A stretch of 64,000 nt of DNA from UBA11865 sp963749825 (lineage in GTDB: Bacteria > Chloroflexota > Anaerolineae > Promineifilales > Promineifilaceae), in assembly GCA_963749825.1 (NCBI GenBank), contig CAVVOI010000012.1, positions 992,001 to 1,056,000 of the forward strand. Direction: 5' to 3'. The notes beneath the pieces were generated by a model. The model did no database searches. It saw only the letters and a program-made list of their open reading frames with translations, and was not told the origin of the DNA. The position numbers and the translations under genes were made by a program. Position 1 is the first letter of the stretch. The number at the start of each line of letters is the position of its first letter. Below, in pieces: positions 27,426 to 37,002 of this stretch.

Positions 27426-28503
27426 TCCCGCCTTAACCATTAACATGATGACGGCCGATTTGACACCCGGTGACGCCATCGGCAATTACCTATTGACCAG
27501 TGCCAAGATTTGGCAATCGTGGGGAGCCAGGGTTCACATTTATGCTGATAATATCTCCCCGGACTACGGTGGTTTAGCTCGCCCGTCATCCTGGTACGAA
27601 CCAGATGGGCATTCTCTCCTTTGGTACCATTACTCGATTTTCGCTCCCAATATTGAGCTAGCTCTTAGAAGTCAAGATTATAAGGTCTTTGATTTCCACG
27701 GTGTGGCGCCATCCAGCCTTTTCGCAGGTCAAAACCCTCACCTGCAATCCTTATGCGAAAAAGGTCAGGCAATTTTGCCATCCTTGCGAGATCAATTCGA
27801 TCTCTGCGTCGTCCACTCGGAATACAGTCGTTCAGAATTGATCAACCATGGCTTCGATGGGAATATAATCCAAAAATTACCCCTAATCGTCGATACAAGC
27901 CGGCTGGTGGAAAAAGGTGATAAACCATTGGCACTACTATTGTCTCAGCTGGAGTACATCTTGTTTGTGGGTCGCATCATTCCTCAAAAAGATATTTTGG
28001 CAATGTTAGATATCCTCACTCACATTCATGAAGAACGTCCCGATGCCGTACTCATTTTGGCCGGAACGCGACATTTGGCCAAGAAGTACCAACGACAAAT
28101 TGATCGAGTCATCGCTCAAAAACGGCTTGATCATCGAGTATTGATGGTTGGCCAGGTAAATGATCCTGGAACGCTGGCATCATTGTTTGCCAATGCGGCG
28201 ATGCTGCTTGTGACATCGGAATGGGAATCTTTTTGTGTACCGGTTATTGAAGCTATGTATTTTGGCACGCCGGTAGCCGCTCACAACATTCCGCCTCTTC
28301 CGGAAGTTATGGGAGATGGTGGGATCGTCATCGAAAAACACCAACCACATGATTCCGCAATGGCCATTCTCAATTTGTGGCAAGATCGCGATCGCTACAA
28401 ACAGATCAGCCATGCAGCCCAAAAACGTTCGGCAAGCTTCACTGATCGCTCACTAGCCGCCGAATTACTCAGAGTTCTTCACGATAATTTCCTTCCCTCC
28501 TAA
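27418..28503 (+). CDS. GT4 glycosyltransferase
   Basis: A 361-aa GT-B enzyme beginning TINMMTADLTPGDAIGNYLL. It has the donor-side motifs ILFVGRIIPQKDILAMLDIL (about 181-200) and LVTSEWESFCVPVIEAMYFGTPVAAHN (about 262-288) with the E-x7-E pattern. It starts within the end of the previous gene. This pair lies before a 596-nt non-coding gap, so the operon probably ends here. Confidence 0.92.
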   Translation: MSDPALTINMMTADLTPGDAIGNYLLTSAKIWQSWGARVHIYADNISPDYGGLARPSSWYEPDGHSLLWYHYSIFAPNIELALRSQDYKVFDFHGVAPSSLFAGQNPHLQSLCEKGQAILPSLRDQFDLCVVHSEYSRSELINHGFDGNIIQKLPLIVDTSRLVEKGDKPLALLLSQLEYILFVGRIIPQKDILAMLDILTHIHEERPDAVLILAGTRHLAKKYQRQIDRVIAQKRLDHRVLMVGQVNDPGTLASLFANAAMLLVTSEWESFCVPVIEAMYFGTPVAAHNIPPLPEVMGDGGIVIEKHQPHDSAMAILNLWQDRDRYKQISHAAQKRSASFTDRSLAAELLRVLHDNFLPS

Positions 28504-29099
28504 ACATCCATTTTTCGCTTGCACCACACCCTTCTCAGAAACCATTAATATTCTGTGTTTATCTCGAGCAAAAACGTTACAATTTGAAGCCGCTCGCGAC
28601 GATCAACATGGACAACGATAAGTGTTTTTTGTTATGATCCGCTTTCGTTGTCTTTGCGAAGAGGATAGGCACCAGAGCTTTGAAGCATATGGCTTGCTTG
28701 TGCCTTTAGTGATGAAGGAGAGTGAAGCATAGCGTAGTAATCGAGGTACCAAGCGTACCCGTTCTGTTGCCCCAATGTTGTCAGCTTTGAGCACTTGCTG
28801 TTTGCCGGGAAACGCATATCCAGTAGCGGATTGTGACATATTTCCCAATACACATTTCCCATTGTTCCCATCGGCATTCGTCAATAGACTTTTAGCAAGC
28901 TGACATGTGACTCACATTGGACAGCTACCTGCCTACAAGACAGTCAGAAGTTCCCGACTCCATCTTTTCGGCAAATTAGGCAAACAGGCGCTGCGAAGGG
29001 ACTCGCAGCTCTTGTGCTTATTTAGCGGAGAAGTTAGCGGACAAGGGAGCATCATCTAGTAAACCTGGCAGGTTTAGGGACTAGCAGGACAAACTACGC
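28504..29099 (+). promoter_or_regulatory. Long structured leader with promoter before the FG-GAP gene
   Basis: A 596-nt gap without a convincing gene. TGGACA (28609-28614) and TATGAT (28633-28638), spaced by 18 nt, form a likely promoter giving a leader of about 450 nt. Within it are a GGCAC/GTGCC-closed fold (about 28658-28694), a hairpin GCTGCGA/TCGCAGC (28990-29009), two TTAGCGGA copies 12 bp apart (29022 and 29034), and a hairpin CTAGTAAACCT/AGGTTT..ACTAG (29056-29084) directly before AGGA and the ATG at 29100. No known riboswitch core was recognised. Confidence 0.45.
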
Positions 29100-31125
29100 A
29101 TGAGGGGTTTTACAAAAGAACTTTTCCCGTTCCTAACGGCCTCATCTCACAAGCTGGGGTTGCTCATATGGTTGGTGATTGCCTTACCAACGCTGATCCT
29201 CGCTCGAGTTGATCGACCGGTCACAGCCACGACAAGTGGTTTTGTGCCCACAGCTTGGAGCCGTGATTTGCCGGCCGACTATTGCCCCCAACAAGGTGAT
29301 AATGATTGCCATTTTGGATCCCCCACTTTGGCAGACATCAATGGTGATGGTTTCCTGGACATCATTGCAGTGACCAATAATGGGCACGTAGTCGTTCGCA
29401 AGCACGATGGCACATTACTTTGGGATAAGGATATAGCCCTAGCTTTCGGCATGTCCCCAGGTAAACACGAAATCCATTCATCTCCGGCCGTGGCTGATAT
29501 TGATCAAGATGGAAACCTTGAAATCGCGGTCGGCGCCGGGACCACTGATCCAAATGTTTGCACGCAGGGTGGATTAATTTTACTGGATCACAACGGGAAT
29601 GTTGAGCCCGGTTGGCCGGCGCTGGCTAGCCGACGGTTCAGTAGCGCCTTCTGGATGTCGGGATTCTATATTTGCCACACCTGCTCTCGGCGATTTGGAC
29701 AACGATGGCGATTTAGAAATCGTTGCTGCTGGGTTCGACAAACGCGTTTACGCCTGGCATCACGATGGCACGTTGCTGCCGGGATTCCCTCCCTCTAGTC
29801 ACCATCGTGAACGATTCCCAACTTGGCCAAATCTGCAGGATCGATTGGCCGACAACACCTGGGGCTCCCCAGCCTTAGCCGACTTAGACGGTGATGGTTA
29901 TTTAGACATTGTATTAGCCACGGCCGAAGGAAATTTTGACGCCAGATATGGCGGCGATGCCGGCGGTTGGACCTGCCCATATGCTGCACCACCAAATGGC
30001 AGCGATGGTTACTGTGGCGGTTCGGTCTATGTCTTCGATCGTCAGGCAAATATTTTACCAGGCTTTCCTCGCTATTTCCTGGAAGCGATGGGTTCTACAC
30101 CTGCGGTGGCCGATGTCAACAATGATGGCAAAGCAGAGATTTTTGTAGGCGCAGGTGACTACTATTACAAGTTCAGCCCTGACCACCCAACCTATGCGCT
30201 GCGTATGTACGGTCTCGATTTCCAGGGCAATGATCTGCCGGGCTGGTCAGGAGGTAAGAGCGTAGGCGCTGGCATCCAATCTTCAGCATCAATCGGTGAT
30301 ATTAACGGCGATTCCCACCCTGAGATCGTCGTCGGTGGCATGAACAAAAAACTCTATGCTTGGAATGTGGACGGCTCGCCAGTCTCTGGCTTTCCTATGA
30401 CGCCGAAGGATCATACGGGTAAGGCGAATTTGGGATATTTTCATGGAGCTAGCTTCCCCCTTGGCGATTACGATGGGGACGGAAAAATGGAGATATTCGT
30501 CAACCAGTCATGGGGCGTCATCATCGTCGACGGCAACGGGCAACAATTCACCAGCTCAAACTACCCGGCCGACAACAAACCGATATATTATTCGGGTGGC
30601 ACGTTGTTTAATACCCCCGCGGTAGGAGACATTGACAACGATGGGAAACTCGAGCTGATAGCGACCCATAGACGCATGCACGTTTGGAATTTGGACGAAT
30701 CTACGGATGCAGTCGATTGGGGGATGTTCAAGTATGACGCTTCCCGCTTGAGTTTCGACTCCAAAGCCCGGCTAGCTGCAACACCCAAAGAGTTGATCAT
30801 CTTCCACCCAACCGGAGATTCAAGCAACGCTCAAGAAACACTGCCGATCCACAATGTGGGTCAGGCAGCTTTCACCTGGCAGGCCTCCACTCCATCGGGA
30901 ATTTGGATGTCACCTAGTAACGGCCTCCTTCAACCGGGCGAATCAGTCATGGCAACGGTGAACATCAACACACAGGGTTTGGGAGAGGGGGTTCATGCTC
31001 TAGGCAATATCGTCATCTCGGCTACAATGGAGGAAGGGGTTGTGTTAAGCAGCCCTTCCGAGCACACTGTCACCTTGATCATCGGCGATATCAGTCAATT
31101 CTATTTGCCACTGGTAAATAAGTAG
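29100..31125 (+). pseudogene. FG-GAP/VCBS repeat surface protein, frameshifted
   Basis: Two overlapping frames join into one ~675-aa protein. Frame 1 (from 29100) has a signal anchor (about 18-38) and the repeats DINGDGFLDI and DIDQDGNLEI. It then turns into non-homologous wording after PGWPA (about 29625). The +1 frame continues at once with WLADGSVAPSG and the repeats DLDNDGDLEI, DLDGDGYLDI, DVNNDGKAEI, DINGDSHPEI, DYDGDGKMEI and DIDNDGKLEL. Eight such Ca-binding loops suggest a beta-propeller. A C-terminal Ig-like domain ends in FYLPLVNK. A single-base change near 29620-29630, real or a sequencing error, breaks the gene. Confidence 0.85.
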
Positions 31126-31134
31126 CTGTTAGCA

Positions 31135-32385
31135 TTGCACATCCTCTTTTTGACGCCTGCCTATCCGCCCTTCTCTGGGGGCGGCGAGCGATATACGAGC
31201 GCACTCGCTCACGAGTTAGCCGCTCGAGGTCACACGATCACAGTACTGACCAGCCAGGCCTTGATTGAAAGTGACTTTTGGAAAGGCAATGATACCTCCC
31301 TTCCTACAGCCAAATCAGGTGCAGAAATTCATGTTATTCGCTGTCCAATAGGGAAGGTACCTGGGGGTCGAACAGGTTTATTGGCCTGGCGTAAGAGTAT
31401 GGTCGCCATCTCTTCCTTGCCCGGAGATCAAAGCAGTATATTGGCAGCTATGGCTCGCTATATTCCTCCCATCAGCGAATTGAATAAGTCGCTAGATGGT
31501 ATAGCCAACGCCTTCGATCTGATCCATGCCTTTAATATTTCCTGGGAATTCCCTGCTGTCGTGGCCTGGCGCTATGCCGGACGAAATAAGTTGCCCTTTG
31601 TTCTCACGCCTTTTGCCCATCTTGGCACATCCTCCAGGGATCGAGTTGCTCGCAATTCAACAATGGATCACCAAATTCAGATGTTGCGTGACGCGCAGGC
31701 CGTAAATGTGCTGACGAAGCTCGAAGGAGAAGGTTTGAGCCGGCTTGGCATTCCAGATAGTCAAATAGTTACAGTCGGCAGTGGCGTGGAACCACTTCCT
31801 CATTTCCCAGAGGCAAACGAAGTGCTCAAGCGTTATGCAGTGCGCCAACCATACGCGATATTCATCGGCCGAGCTAGCCGCGACAAAGGAGCTATTGATG
31901 CTATAGAGGCGATCCTTCGCCTAAGACGATCGGGGATCAACCTGAATCTCTGTATGGTCGGTCAGCAATCTCCTGAATTTAGTCGCTATTATGAGCATTT
32001 GACCGCAGATCAGAAGCAATATATTCACATTCTGGGCATGGTCGAGGATGGAGAAAAACATGCCTTGCTCAGTGCCGCCAGAATGCTGGTTTTACCCTCT
32101 CGTACCGATTCCTTTGGCATCGTCTTTTTAGAAGCCTGGCAACATGCTAAACCTGTTATTGGAGCCCGAGCGGGCGGCATCCCAGGCGTCATCCAAGATG
32201 GGCACAATGGGCTGCTGGTTGAATTTGGCGATACGACCGGGCTGGCAGATGCGATATACCGACTGGTTACCGACCCGGCTCTCAATCAACGCTTGGGACA
32301 AAATGGTTTAACAGCGGTCGAGCGTGATTATTCGTGGGAACAGGTCTGCGACCGCGTAATAGACAGTTACCATATCGCTCTGTAA
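31135..32385 (+). CDS. GT4 glycosyltransferase (TTG start)
   Basis: A 416-aa GT-B enzyme starting at a TTG, 9 nt after the FG-GAP stop. N-terminus: HILFLTPAYPPFSGGGERYTSALAHELAARGH. Donor-side motifs: YAIFIGRASRDKGAIDAI (about 238) and LVLPSRTDSFGIVFLEAWQHAKPVIGARAGG (about 318-349) with E at the end of the signature. The leader is too short for a separate promoter, so it is co-transcribed with the FG-GAP gene. Confidence 0.92.
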   Translation: MHILFLTPAYPPFSGGGERYTSALAHELAARGHTITVLTSQALIESDFWKGNDTSLPTAKSGAEIHVIRCPIGKVPGGRTGLLAWRKSMVAISSLPGDQSSILAAMARYIPPISELNKSLDGIANAFDLIHAFNISWEFPAVVAWRYAGRNKLPFVLTPFAHLGTSSRDRVARNSTMDHQIQMLRDAQAVNVLTKLEGEGLSRLGIPDSQIVTVGSGVEPLPHFPEANEVLKRYAVRQPYAIFIGRASRDKGAIDAIEAILRLRRSGINLNLCMVGQQSPEFSRYYEHLTADQKQYIHILGMVEDGEKHALLSAARMLVLPSRTDSFGIVFLEAWQHAKPVIGARAGGIPGVIQDGHNGLLVEFGDTTGLADAIYRLVTDPALNQRLGQNGLTAVERDYSWEQVCDRVIDSYHIAL

Positions 32386-32466
32386 AATCAAGGGTAATCG
32401 CTTGGAGTGGTTCCGGCAACCACGCTATCTTGGGACCAAACGAAAAATCTAGAAAGACGGTTAATA

Positions 32467-33723
32467 GTGCGCATTCTCCACATTCTTCACCAATACTTAC
32501 CCGATTATGTTGGCGGGACAGAATTGTATACCCAAGTTCTGGCCCGCTACCAAGTGGAACAAGGCGATTCTGTTACCATATTTGTGCCCGCCATTGCCGG
32601 CAACGATTGGCCGGAACCTGCTTTAGAGGATGGGGTTCACGTTTATCGGTTTTCAACTGGACGCCGCGAACCACGGAGGATTTTCTTGGATCTATTTGGC
32701 CAGTCGGCCATCGATCAGGCCTTTGATGCCGTGCTTAGCAGAGAAATGCCAGAGTTAGTTCATATTCAGCATCTTATGGGGTTACCCGTCAGCATTGTCC
32801 GGCAACTTGTGCGGGTCGGCATACCTTATGTGGTCACCTTACATGACTACTGGTACCCATGCGCAAACGCCCAACTCTTAACGAATTACGACCAAACTAT
32901 TTGCAGCGGGCCGCAGTGGGGATTGAATTGCGGACGTTGCGCCATTGTGCGATCTGGCAAACCAAATGCCCAACTTTTGGCGCCTGCCATCGCCCCTATA
33001 ATGGCCTACCGAAACAGCCAGACAGCCTTCGTATTAAAGAACGCTGAAGCGTTAATTGCACCAACAGATTTCGTACGCCAAACCTACGCTAGCTTTGGAA
33101 CGCCTTGGGAGAAAATCCATGTCATCCCCCATGGGATCCGTCTACCGGACATGATGCCTCCTAAGTTTGAACGGGAGGATGATATCCTAGACGTTATCTA
33201 TGTCGGCGGAATCTCCTGGCAAAAAGGCCTTCACATTCTGGTTCAAGCCTTTAACCAATTGCCGGCCGAACATTTCCGGCTGACGATTTACGGCGACGAA
33301 TCAACCTTTCCAGATTATTCAGCCCGGCTCCGGCGCCTGTCGAGGCAATCGGAAATCAGATTTGCTGGACGATTGCCGCACCAAGAATTATGGAAGGCAT
33401 TGTCATTAAGCGACGTACTGGTCGTCCCCTCTCTTTGGTACGAAACTGCCTCTCTTATCATCCAGGAGGCTTTTGCTGCCCGTGTACCTGTCGTGGCGTC
33501 AGACATAGGCGCTCTCAAAGAGCGAATTGTCCATGAGGAGAATGGCTTATCTATTCCACCAGGGGACATAGAGGCCCTTCGAGATATCTTACTCCAGCTA
33601 CAATCGGAGCCAGGACGGTTAGCCGCACTTGGGGCCAATATCCGGCCGGTTCGCAGCGTCGTAGAGCATGCCCAAGATGTCTCCCAACTCTACCAGACGA
33701 TCCTACTGCCTACTACCCCTTAA
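32467..33723 (+). CDS. GT4 glycosyltransferase (GTG start)
   Basis: A 418-aa GT-B enzyme. The GTG at 32467 (product RILHILHQYLPDYVGGTELYTQVLA) gives the usual start of this family. The frame is open to a GTG at 32407, but those 20 residues (VPATTLSWDQ ...) look non-coding. Donor-side motifs: VIYVGGISWQKGLHILVQAF (about 247) and VVPSLWYETASLIIQEAFAARVPVVASDIG (about 318-347) with an intact E-x7-E. A Cys-containing loop (YWYPCANAQ ... CSGPQWGLNCGRC) is typical of a subgroup of these enzymes. Confidence 0.9.
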   Translation: MRILHILHQYLPDYVGGTELYTQVLARYQVEQGDSVTIFVPAIAGNDWPEPALEDGVHVYRFSTGRREPRRIFLDLFGQSAIDQAFDAVLSREMPELVHIQHLMGLPVSIVRQLVRVGIPYVVTLHDYWYPCANAQLLTNYDQTICSGPQWGLNCGRCAIVRSGKPNAQLLAPAIAPIMAYRNSQTAFVLKNAEALIAPTDFVRQTYASFGTPWEKIHVIPHGIRLPDMMPPKFEREDDILDVIYVGGISWQKGLHILVQAFNQLPAEHFRLTIYGDESTFPDYSARLRRLSRQSEIRFAGRLPHQELWKALSLSDVLVVPSLWYETASLIIQEAFAARVPVVASDIGALKERIVHEENGLSIPPGDIEALRDILLQLQSEPGRLAALGANIRPVRSVVEHAQDVSQLYQTILLPTTP

Positions 33724-33789
33724 TACGCAGATTCCCTACGCCTCATCATCTGCGATATAATCCCTGGCTGCGACTAGAAAAAGAGGTCT

Positions 33790-34692
33790 GTGAATAATAT
33801 GGCAACTGAGTCGAAAAGCGCCCGGCGCACCATTACCATCGACTCCAATGTAAGTTGGCGAGATTGGCGCAAGAATATTGAAGAGTCGATTAAGTATCGG
33901 TCTCTGCTACACAACTTAGTCAAACGTGATTTGAAGGTCCGTTATCGAAATTCCCTATTGGGGGTGATGTGGAGCCTGCTCAATCCTTTGCTAATGATGT
34001 TGGTATTCAGCTTGATATTTGGCAAGCTGATGCCTCGCGAAGATATCCGCCAATATGCAGTCTTCTTTTTGGTTGGTTTGCTGCCTTGGCAATTTTTCAC
34101 AGGGTCGATGATAAGTGGTACTGTATCGACCACGAGTAGCGCTCACATGATCAACAAGATTTATTTCCCCAGGGAATTGTTGCCTACATCCTCTATACTA
34201 TCCAACCTGGTTAATTTTCTCTTGGCATTCGTAGTCCTGGTATTCTTTTTGTATGCATCCGGTATTGGCTTGACAGTTTATGCTCTATGGTTGCCGGCAC
34301 TGGTCCTAACCCAAATAGTTTTTACCCTCGGTTTGGCCTTATTTCTGAGTGCGCTCAATGTTTTTTACCGGGACGTGCTCATGATCCTCGACGTCGTATT
34401 GCTCGCCTGGTTCTTTTTAACGCCAGTGATCTATCCCTTGGAATGGCTCGGTGAGACTCAGACCATCATGGGTATCACTTTCGATCCGGCGCAGGTTATG
34501 CGGTGGCTAAATCCAATGGCTTCGATCATCGATGGTTACCGGACCGTCTTGTGGGGCACCATGTCCAGCGACGGCCCAGTCGCGATGGATCCAATCTATT
34601 TAGGGCGCACTTTCATTACGGCGGCCTTGATTTTTGTGGTTGGTTATCTGTTTTTTTCGCGTTTCCAACATTTATTTGCCGAGAAACTATAA
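33790..34692 (+). CDS. ABC-2 polysaccharide exporter permease
   Basis: A 300-aa permease with six membrane segments of the ABC-2 type (TagG/KpsM/Wzm-like). The N-terminal LVKRDLKVRYRNSLLGVMWSLLNPLLMMLVFSLIFG (about 46-80) and later FLTPVIYPLEW (about 216) are the family wording. The start is GTG 33790 or ATG 33799; AGAGG precedes both with awkward spacing. TATAAT at 33756-33761 may be its promoter. The partner ATPase (Wzt/KpsT/TagH) is not in the window, so it must be supplied from elsewhere. Confidence 0.92.
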   Translation: MNNMATESKSARRTITIDSNVSWRDWRKNIEESIKYRSLLHNLVKRDLKVRYRNSLLGVMWSLLNPLLMMLVFSLIFGKLMPREDIRQYAVFFLVGLLPWQFFTGSMISGTVSTTSSAHMINKIYFPRELLPTSSILSNLVNFLLAFVVLVFFLYASGIGLTVYALWLPALVLTQIVFTLGLALFLSALNVFYRDVLMILDVVLLAWFFLTPVIYPLEWLGETQTIMGITFDPAQVMRWLNPMASIIDGYRTVLWGTMSSDGPVAMDPIYLGRTFITAALIFVVGYLFFSRFQHLFAEKL

Positions 34693-34705
34693 CCCAAAAG
34701 TAATA

Positions 34706-34714
34706 TGGTATAAT
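34706..34714 (+). promoter_or_regulatory. Extended -10 promoter of the LCP gene
   Basis: TGGTATAAT at 34706-34714, a full-consensus extended -10. The predicted start is near 34721, about 66 nt before the GTG at 34787. The -35 region is weak. Confidence 0.55.
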
Positions 34715-34786
34715 TCGCGATTTGTGTGCAAAATCAGCGTGGGTCAATATGGTAGCCAATAAGGGCAATCGGCAGAAGACGAGCCC

Positions 34787-36361
34787 GTGAAATCAGAATC
34801 ATCTTCATTTCCAGTGCGCGCTCTCCTGGTAGGTGCAGCCTTAGCGATAGTCGCACTCCTCGCCATCGTCGGGCTAAGAAGCTATGCGAATGGAGCCAAT
34901 AAGCCAACGCCAACACTTATGGCTTCCGCTGTCGCGGTCGGGCAATCGCCAACGGCAGAGAATACAGCACCCACTATCCCACCTACCAATACAGCACGCC
35001 TTGAATATGTAGCCACAAAAACTCCCAATCCCACGATTTCAGCTTCAAAAACTCCCCTTCGGACCGTTGAAGCTACGACTATGCCGACGTTGACGCCTTC
35101 GCCGACAAGCCGGCCGCAAATAATACCCACATTGGCCACCGTGACCGGCACCCAGTACATTATCGGCGGGGACCGTCCTACTCCTGTCCCGACTTTTCAA
35201 GTACCGCTTGGGACCACCAATGTTTTACTGTTGGGTAGTGACATCACCTTGGATGAAGGTATCGGCCGGACCGATACCATCATCATTGTCTCTATCAACC
35301 GTGATGGACCGACCGCCTCGATGGTTTCTTTGCCTCGGGATATGTGGGTTTATATCCCTGGCTGGACGATGAACCGTATTAATACCGCTATTTCCAGGGG
35401 ATCCTCAGCTGGCTATCCAGGTGGCGCCGTCGCCCAGTTAAAAGATACTATCCTATATAATTTCGGCGTACCCATCCATTATTATGCTCAGGTGGATTTT
35501 GAAGGCTTTAAAGAAGCGGTTGATGCTATGGGTGGGACAGATGTCGCCGTTAGTTGCCAATTGCGCGACTGGCGCCTGAAATCACCAGAATTAGATCCCT
35601 CTGTAGAAGACAATTGGGAAATGTTCACGTTGAAACCAGGCATTCACAGCATGGATGGTGATATGGCCCTTTGGTATGCTCGATCTCGTCGAACGACCAG
35701 TGATTTCGACCGCGGTCGGCGACAGCAACAGGTGCTGCGGGCCATGCTAAATAAGGGCGTCGATGTTAATTTGTTACCGCAGATTCCCGAACTTTGGAAT
35801 GCTTACCAGGATACGATAAAAACTGACATGGACTTCGGCCGCATTTTACAATTAGCAGCCTTGGCTCCAGACGTGCGCGAAAATGGCGTCCAGCATCTTT
35901 ATATTGTCGGTGAACAGCTACAACCCTATACCGTACCCAGTTCTGGAGCCAGCGTTCAGCTACCGGTTTGGGAAAAAGCGCAGAACACATTTGGCCGGCT
36001 CTTTTTGCCACCCGCTCTAAATCAGGCCGCCCGCCCGCCAATTACGGTCGAGATCATCAATAGCACGGACAATCCCGATTTACCACTGTTAGCAGCCGAT
36101 AACCTTGAATGGTATGGCTTTGAGCCAGTTATCAACGAGACCCCGGTTGAAGAGCAAAAACAGACAACGATCGAATACCATGCTCAAAATCTTAAAGGCT
36201 CGTTCGATTGGTTATTGAGTTGGGTGGTCGATATGCCCAAGAACAGCATAGAACTGGTCACAGATACGGATTATGAATATGATTACCGGATCGTTTTGGG
36301 TACGGAATACGATCCCTGCCGCCCGCAATTATTCGCGCCTCAAATCTTCATAGACCAATAA
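34787..36361 (+). CDS. LytR-CpsA-Psr family cell-envelope ligase
   Basis: A 524-aa membrane-anchored protein starting at GTG 34787. It has one anchor (about 9-28), a Thr/Pro-rich linker (about 35-130), an LCP domain (about 140-325: TNVLLLGSDIT, GRTDTIIIVSINRDG, MVSLPRDMWVYIPGW, MNRINTAI, DFEGFKEAVDAMGG, ALWYARSRRTTSDFDRGRRQQQVLRAM) and a LytR_C-like domain (about 420-520, ITVEIINSTDNPDLPLLAADNL). Conserved Arg and Asp residues for the polyprenyl-pyrophosphate substrate are present. LCP proteins join glycans to the cell envelope; its place after the exporter permease fits that role. Confidence 0.92.
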   Translation: MKSESSSFPVRALLVGAALAIVALLAIVGLRSYANGANKPTPTLMASAVAVGQSPTAENTAPTIPPTNTARLEYVATKTPNPTISASKTPLRTVEATTMPTLTPSPTSRPQIIPTLATVTGTQYIIGGDRPTPVPTFQVPLGTTNVLLLGSDITLDEGIGRTDTIIIVSINRDGPTASMVSLPRDMWVYIPGWTMNRINTAISRGSSAGYPGGAVAQLKDTILYNFGVPIHYYAQVDFEGFKEAVDAMGGTDVAVSCQLRDWRLKSPELDPSVEDNWEMFTLKPGIHSMDGDMALWYARSRRTTSDFDRGRRQQQVLRAMLNKGVDVNLLPQIPELWNAYQDTIKTDMDFGRILQLAALAPDVRENGVQHLYIVGEQLQPYTVPSSGASVQLPVWEKAQNTFGRLFLPPALNQAARPPITVEIINSTDNPDLPLLAADNLEWYGFEPVINETPVEEQKQTTIEYHAQNLKGSFDWLLSWVVDMPKNSIELVTDTDYEYDYRIVLGTEYDPCRPQLFAPQIFIDQ

Positions 36362-36382
36362 AGGTCGCGTCAGATTAACGAA

Positions 36383-36778
36383 ATGAAACGAATAACGACA
36401 TCCTTTATTTGCCCAGAATGCTCGACCGAAGGGTCGCTGAAAATTATTCAATCTCTGGCCCTGCCACCGGACAGCAGATCAGACGATATCATTTTGCAAA
36501 TCCTGGAATGCCAAAAATGCAACTTTCGTGGTGCGGCCATCTATGAAGAATCGCGGCGGGGAGCTTTCGATTCCGGCGATTGGGAACATTTAGGGTATCA
36601 CGTTCACAAGGAGCAGTTAGATGCATTGAGCGCTGTTATGGCTGGCTGTCCAGATCCTGGAAATATCAGATGTCAATGCCAGGTTCACGACCTTCTTGGT
36701 CAGAGGAAAAAAAATGGACGCTGGCGTCGCCCGGCCGGATTCGTCGATCAACGTACATTCCCAATGCCCCTCGTGTAA
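36383..36778 (+). CDS. Small zinc-ribbon protein
   Basis: A 131-aa protein with CPEC (about 10-13) and CQKC (about 45-48), the four ligands of a zinc ribbon, and later Cys residues (GCPDPGNIRCQCQVH). The middle resembles ZPR1-like or rubredoxin-like small ribbons that contact nucleic acid or protein. The last ~25 residues (RWRRPAGFVDQRT ...) are less natural and may be read through after a slip. It has no named function and follows the LCP gene by 21 nt. Confidence 0.6.
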   Translation: MKRITTSFICPECSTEGSLKIIQSLALPPDSRSDDIILQILECQKCNFRGAAIYEESRRGAFDSGDWEHLGYHVHKEQLDALSAVMAGCPDPGNIRCQCQVHDLLGQRKKNGRWRRPAGFVDQRTFPMPLV

Positions 36779-36952
36779 TCCGATAGTCAAAGCTTTTCCG
36801 ATTATCCTCCAGAAACCTTGTTTTTCGTTTTAACTTCTTCAAAACAGGACACCGATTCGTTCGGTGAATAGTAAAGATTACTCCGCCTGCCGGCGATTTA
36901 AGTTCTTATTTTATAGCCGGATCTAGCCCAGACCCGGCGGAATCTCGTTTTT

Positions 36953-36975
36953 GAGGCGCGGAATCGGCGCCTTTT
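36953..36975 (+). terminator. Possible terminator/attenuator before the phosphatase-like gene
   Basis: AGGCGC (36954-36959) and GCGCCT (36967-36972) pair around a 7-nt loop, followed by TTTATT. The short U-tract makes it a moderate terminator candidate. It lies 30 nt upstream of the next start codon. Confidence 0.4.
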
Positions 36976-37002
36976 ATTAACGAAAGGAATTAGACCGCGA
37001 TA

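Noticed and set aside
28603..28884. Two minus-strand frames (93 and 81 aa) in the gap before the FG-GAP gene
   Set aside because: Composition unlike protein, no ribosome site, and they overlap each other in different frames.
28980..29050. Cyclic-di-GMP (GEMM) riboswitch-like start GGCAAAC
   Set aside because: The GAAA-capped hairpin and GGGACGCAAAGCC core are absent.
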